From contig CM063253.1 in the NCBI GenBank assembly GCA_032158295.1, positions 7,347,001 to 7,411,000 of the forward strand: a stretch of DNA of 64,000 nucleotides. The letters are read 5' to 3'. This document shows, in pieces, positions 59,165 to 64,000 of this stretch. How positions within the stretch are numbered: the first letter of the stretch is position 1; each line of letters starts with the position of its first letter. This DNA comes from Pycnopodia helianthoides (taxonomy: Eukaryota > Echinodermata > Asteroidea > Forcipulatida > Asteriidae). The notes under the pieces were generated by a model. The model searched no databases and was not told where the DNA came from. It saw nothing but the letters and a program-made list of their open reading frames with translations. Made by a program: the position numbers and the translations under genes.

Positions 59165-59571
59165 GGCCCAAATTCATATAGCTGTTTGAGCAGAAAGTAC
59201 TTTACAACAAAAGCGAGGCTGTTTCCCATGCTTTACCAGGCAAGGCACTATGTATTTTACACCAATTTGATTCCCATGCTGTTTGCAGAAAGTACTGCTC
59301 TGCAAATTTCCTTGCAAAGCAAAATTAGGAGGCAACCTTAGGGGCAATAAATTTCAGCATTATTGCATGATGGCTGACATTCAGGGTCCACAATGTCATG
59401 AAGCTGTTAAGCAGAAAAAAACAATTTGGAAAATTTCTTTGCTAAGCAAACTGTTAGTAAACTGTTCTTCTAAGCAGAAATTGGCAGGGAGCTGATCACA
59501 ATGTAGGGCCTACACTATGTCGGTATTTTGGATGGTCCCCTGTACTTACCAGCTTTTTGAAATTGGGCCCC
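59165..59571. mobile_element. MITE family A pieces
   Basis: GGGCCCAAATTCATATAGCT at 59165 and a second unit at about 59385-59571 ending GCTTTTTGAAATTGGGCC. Confidence 0.6.
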
Positions 59572-61789
59572 ATACACACAGGGTTCAATCCACAATCACT
59601 ATTTTTCCTGAAACTATCCAGTCAAGATGTAGTCTTGGTTCAAGACCCTCCTGTTACTTCTCACAGTCCATCGCCACAAGAGGGCGTGCTCTCACCGTAG
59701 ACCGCTTTCAAGGGAGTCCGCTATTACAAAAGAGAAAGCGGTTCTCGGGGTGATAGCATCTTGTGGTTGATAGCACCCTCTATCAGCAACAATATCAGAG
59801 AAGGAAATTAACAACAGGAGCAGAGCTTTCTAGATTAGGCTAAACAACAGGAGCGCCTTGAATCGAGACTAGTCAAGATGTTGTGATTAATGAGTCATCT
59901 ATTGTTTTAGCTGTTCAAATATTAGGGATACAGAGTGGAGGAAAGTGTAAACTTGCTCAATGAAAACAGCTTTTTTTAAGGGTAATAATTTACAGCTAAA
60001 CGTGGAAATTGAAAGGGTACAGAAAGACAACTTTTGGCCATGCAGAGTAAGGCATGCAGATCATTTTATGTACCGTGGCGTGAGGTGGATTTATTTTCTG
60101 CACCTGGTTTTTACGCTTCATGTTTTGAAGAATTTCATTTGTGACAGACAGTCGAAAAATGTCTTCATGGAACAGCATTTTCTTCACAAACAAAATTGGT
60201 TAGGCCTGTATGAGAAATTTGTGGCTCCGGCAGAACCCTTTGAATACTGACCCAGTTTTCGAAAGCGAGATTTTTGTAATAAATTAAGGAAAAGAAACTG
60301 AATCTGACGCCAACTTTTCAATCATTATGACCAAAGCTCCCCAAACAGACTTTGTTTTGGGTCATTTTAGGAGAACAGTAATTCAGAAACTAATTTTAGT
60401 CAAGTGAGGATTTATATAGCGTAACAACCAGGTGCAAAAAAATAAATCCACTGTAATATTTTGCCAACTTATTTGGGGGTGGGGGGGAGAACAGTATTTA
60501 GAAACAATTTTAGTCAAGCGATTTATAAAGCGTAACAACCAGGTGCAGAAAACAAATTCACCTCACGCTACGGTACATAAAATGATCTGCATGCCTTGAC
60601 TCAATTGTGCGCAATGCACGTTTAGTTCCAATCCGTATAAGCACAGGTCTAGGTTAAACCAGGCTCTCCGCGTACATCAAAGCATGATCAAAGCGTTTAC
60701 ATATTTGCCCTCAGTGTTTGACAGCTCTACAAGCTCTTTGACAAGCTCCTTATCCTGCCAAAGAAACAGGAAAGACCCCATTATCCAGCGGGACTGACTT
60801 CGAAGATAGAAAGATCATGTGGGATATTATTAGGTTTTTTAGGTTATTATTAAAACAAATCTTGCAGTGTGTCAAAAGGAGTCGCAAAGGTAATGCGTCT
60901 TTCCCATGAAACATGCAAATTAAACACTGACGCTACTAGTGGGTAAAAATGAGAAAATATTGCTCCTTTTTGTATGAGGCTGATGGTGGGGGTTGTAGGT
61001 GTCTTTTTCCATTGTTTTTGTTGGGTCACATAAAGTCCGGGAACTGGGCTTGATTTCACATAACACCAAGGGTCATCTTCAAGATGAGTTGTCAGTATCA
61101 CCCTAGTGATGTGTATTGGGACATTATACTTTACTTAAATAGCTGTGTGAAAAGATTGAATCTTTGTAAATGACTTGCACACTTTGAAAACAGAAGGCGC
61201 CATTCACTTTTTGTTTCTTTTGCTCATGCAGGCATGCAACTTTTCAGCTGATCAGCCGATTTGGTGCTATGCAGGTTCCTGTGTGGAAAACACTGAACAA
61301 AGTTTTGTGTGCTTTGGCCATTGCCTCTTTCTTGCAGAGTTGCCGTCCTATTTGTAATGGAGTCAGTAGCTAGTGTGTAGACACCACACATTGGTAACAA
61401 AAATAATATTTGCTGAGGGCGTCAGGTGATTGCTCTATGTTTTTTATGTTTCTGGACACCCCTATGTTGCGACATCCCCAACATTTATGTTAGGATAATC
61501 GTCGTGATCTACATCTAGGATTAGATTAGGAATTATGATTAGGAATGCAGGCTACTTTGAAGGGGTGTGGGAACATAGGGGTGTTACCACATAATGTGAT
61601 AACTTCGCTGTAAAATTGGTATTTGATGACTCTAATGAAAGTGCTAATATTATGGTTTTCATATCAAACATCATTTATTTGTTAACAAAGACAAGATTTA
61701 CATTAAGAAACTACATTTCAAAATAAATTTTACTCTTCTTAAAGGCAAAGTATTCTTTGTGTTTTTGGAACCAGTTCGATTGTTTTAAT

Positions 61790-62195
61790 AATAATAATGA
61801 AATACTGTATTTAGAAGCGCCTTTTGCCAAAGGATACAAGGCAGCTGATATTCTTACCATGCCATGTATGTGGAGCTGACGTTTTTGAAGTATGAGCCTA
61901 TGCACTTTTAAGCACCATGTAATGGTATACACGTGTGCTGTGGCGCAATATGCTGTGCCGATCAAACCAGGAAACCACCGGGCGAACCCCTCTCTTTACG
62001 ATAATTACTGGTTCTTTTACGTGCATTACATAAACATGGGACTACGGCTTTATGTCCATCGAAGGACGCGGGCAATATGGTTAATGTCTTGCTGAAGGCA
62101 CACATGTCACGACCGGGACCCAAACCACACTTGTGATCAGAAACACCAGAGCTTGATCCGGTGCTCTTATCCTTTGCTTTCGGCACGAACATGCC
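61790..62195 (-). mobile_element. Near-complete SINE, family 1
   Basis: The AATAATAAT tail on the left and the tRNA-like head on the right (62090-62170) give a minus orientation. Body blocks GGAGCTGACGTTTTTGAAG and TTTTACGTGCATTACA are shared with 802-1085. Confidence 0.75.
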
Positions 62196-62224
62196 AATAT
62201 TCTATATAATTGTAGATATAAAAC

Positions 62225-62537
62225 AATAAAACTAACCTGTGAAAATATATTTCAAAAGGTAATAGTGTTTTGAGATATTGCCGAAAATCCGGTGCGGTTA
62301 TGTCCACGCAGGAAGAATAATCTGCAATTGGAATACACAATCTGAGAAATGTTTCTGACAGAAATGCTTCTCAGATTCAATTTTTTTTGATAAAAACTGA
62401 TACATTTTTCCCTAATCACATTACTCTGAGGTAAAATGATTCTCAAGATGCTTTATACTATCGAAAGCTGCTGTACTTCTAACCAATTTTTTATTGCCAT
62501 TAATTTTAAGAGTGATTACCAAACGTATACCTTCCCT
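62225..62537. mobile_element. TTAA MITE C1, left-truncated
   Basis: The central hairpin (CTGAGAAATGTTTCTG) and the right end CGTATACCTTCCCT before TTAA match C1. Confidence 0.75.
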
Positions 62538-63234
62538 TTAAAGATACAAAAAAACCAAAACACCAGCTTTGGGTATGGAGTCATCAAACCCAGTTATTTA
62601 TCGTTTAACTGCCGAGCATTTCTTTCCATATTACGGAGACCATTTAAATCCTTTTCCGGTGTACTTTGTTCAGGCTGTTCATGAATGTGAAACTTCCGAG
62701 ATTTACGACTTTATTATTTTCCCCATTTATAGAAAAAAACATGCACCTGTTTATTAGCCTCTCGTCATTAAAAAAAATAAAACGATAAAAAAACTTCTGA
62801 AACCCTGTAGGACTTCTTTTTTTTCTTTTTCTCCCACAACTATTTGGAAGCAAAACAAGATCCTGCTGGCTGGAGTTTCCAAAAGGTGTATTTTTATGAC
62901 ATGAGTCACTGCCCGTTATTATCTAAGGTGTTGTAAAGCTGTCACAACTGGAGAGTAATCCGACTCCATTGACGTGGATCCAACAAAAGAGAAACTGAAG
63001 TTGCTGATGGCTGTGGGGCTTGAACTCTGGCAACCCCTGAGGGGGATTGTTTCGCTGGGAATACCAGTATGTCTGAGAGGACAGAAATTTGGGGTTTACA
63101 CGCATTGTCTGCGATGTATTGTACTCTTAACCATGGTATAGGATATATGCGCTTACTTTTTTGATAACCAAGGATCCTCTACTGGCTTAAAAAAACCAAG
63201 ATAGGCCCAATAGGCAATACAGCTTTTTTACAGG

Positions 63235-63382
63235 GCTTCTTTTAAGCACAACCAAATTATGCTGTCCGGAATAAGGTTACCAGCCAAAGTACCATGCGAC
63301 ACCTGCTAAGCAGAACATTGTTTTAAAAGCAATACTATCTGCTCGATAGTTTTTGCTTCAGCAGCTCTAAGGAGTTTGGCCC
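63235..63382. mobile_element. MITE family A fragment
   Basis: GGAATAAGGTTACCAGCCAA and CAGCAGCTCTAAGGAGTTTG resemble the family A interior and right end. Confidence 0.55.
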
Positions 63383-64000
63383 TCGTTCCTGTGTACTCAC
63401 CAACGGAATATTCTGGTACATGTGTAGCAGTCTGGTCCTTGGTCTATGGTACATGTAGCAGCATGGAGCTATATAGCTCCATCATAGCAGATGCGGTCAC
63501 CACACCAAAGCCCAAATTGTTCAATAAAGTGCTCAGTAGGTCTGTGAATGTTTAGGATTTTCCCCCGAGTGATATTTTCAGGACTTGTAATTGATTTCAC
63601 TTCACCTTGAGATTTTTATCTGAAAATATGAAGTGGACATCACAAGGAATAAAGGCATAGCCCTTGTTATGACCAAACTTTTATATTTGTAGATTTGGTA
63701 GAGGGTATATTGAGAGACCTTTAAACCTCTTGAATGTACAATGTATGTTACCTTCTTGATCCTACCTTGACATACATGTACAGGCCCTCTACCTTCTGGT
63801 AATCTTACTGCCTCCAGTGTGTGGCGTACACCCTATTTCCTCAAGTAAGGTTTCTTATGATTTGTGATCAGCGCCTCTTGTGTAGTGAAAGCTGATTTGA
63901 AAATGTAGACATATTATTGTGACTTCCCATTAACTGCACATGCAGCAATCGCGGAGCAAGGATGCAGCAATTTATAGTGATTCATTGGCTAACTGGTCTT

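Larger units (their letters stand above)
39684..64000. other. 24 kb without a recognised gene
   Basis: Mostly MITEs, SINEs, a CRE-rich composite element and tandem repeats. Stretches that look unique include 41.7-42.1, 46.1-46.6, 53.4-53.7, 55.6-56.0, 56.8-57.3, 61.1-61.7 and 63.4-64.0 kb; no function could be read from them. Confidence 0.5.

Overview
This is intron-rich, AT-leaning animal nuclear DNA. Three conserved metazoan genes are recognisable from spliced exons, and they sit in a dense background of short transposon-derived repeats. The repeat landscape (short inverted-repeat elements beginning GGGCCCAATTTCAT, tRNA-headed SINEs, TTAA-flanked MITEs) and the gene structures suggest an echinoderm, most likely a sea star. 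That placement is inference, because no species-specific marker is present.

Layout. Positions 612-4877, minus strand, hold the N-terminal half of an FGGY-family carbohydrate kinase (FGGY/D-ribulokinase type); the remaining exons lie off the left edge. Head-to-head with it, 1.28 kb away, is a complete six-exon gene on the plus strand (6157-14544) for a secreted purple/tartrate-resistant acid phosphatase (ACP5 type, 356 aa). Its introns carry a 17-bp minisatellite, several MITEs and SINEs, a long near-perfect foldback and the 3' end of a non-LTR retrotransposon. About 9.9 kb of repeat-filled DNA (14545-24428) separates it from a convergent eight-exon gene on the minus strand (24429-30192) for ZRANB2, an SR-like splicing factor with two RanBP2-type zinc fingers (303 aa).

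The ZRANB2 start region looks like a divergent promoter. A plus-strand exon seems to end at a strong donor (30519|30520), and a well-formed 374-bp internal exon with stops in all frames lies at 39310-39683. These may be 5' noncoding exons of a gene whose coding part is beyond 64 kb, or a long noncoding RNA. From 39.7 to 64 kb no coding gene is recognised; the DNA is MITEs, SINEs, tandem repeats and a few unique stretches.

The three known genes have unrelated jobs (sugar phosphorylation, phosphoester hydrolysis, splicing) and no shared pathway is visible. The most unusual structures are in the repeats: a roughly 1.3-kb composite element (43.25-44.52 kb) with a tRNA-like head, six perfect TGACGTCA palindromes and a terminal hairpin; TTAA-flanked MITE subfamilies, two of them caught inserted into another MITE; a TTA-flanked MITE whose empty site is preserved in a neighbouring duplicate; a 169-bp foldback; and a dispersed repeat containing the exact histone mRNA 3' stem-loop core. 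No CRISPR array, rRNA or intact canonical tRNA gene was seen.
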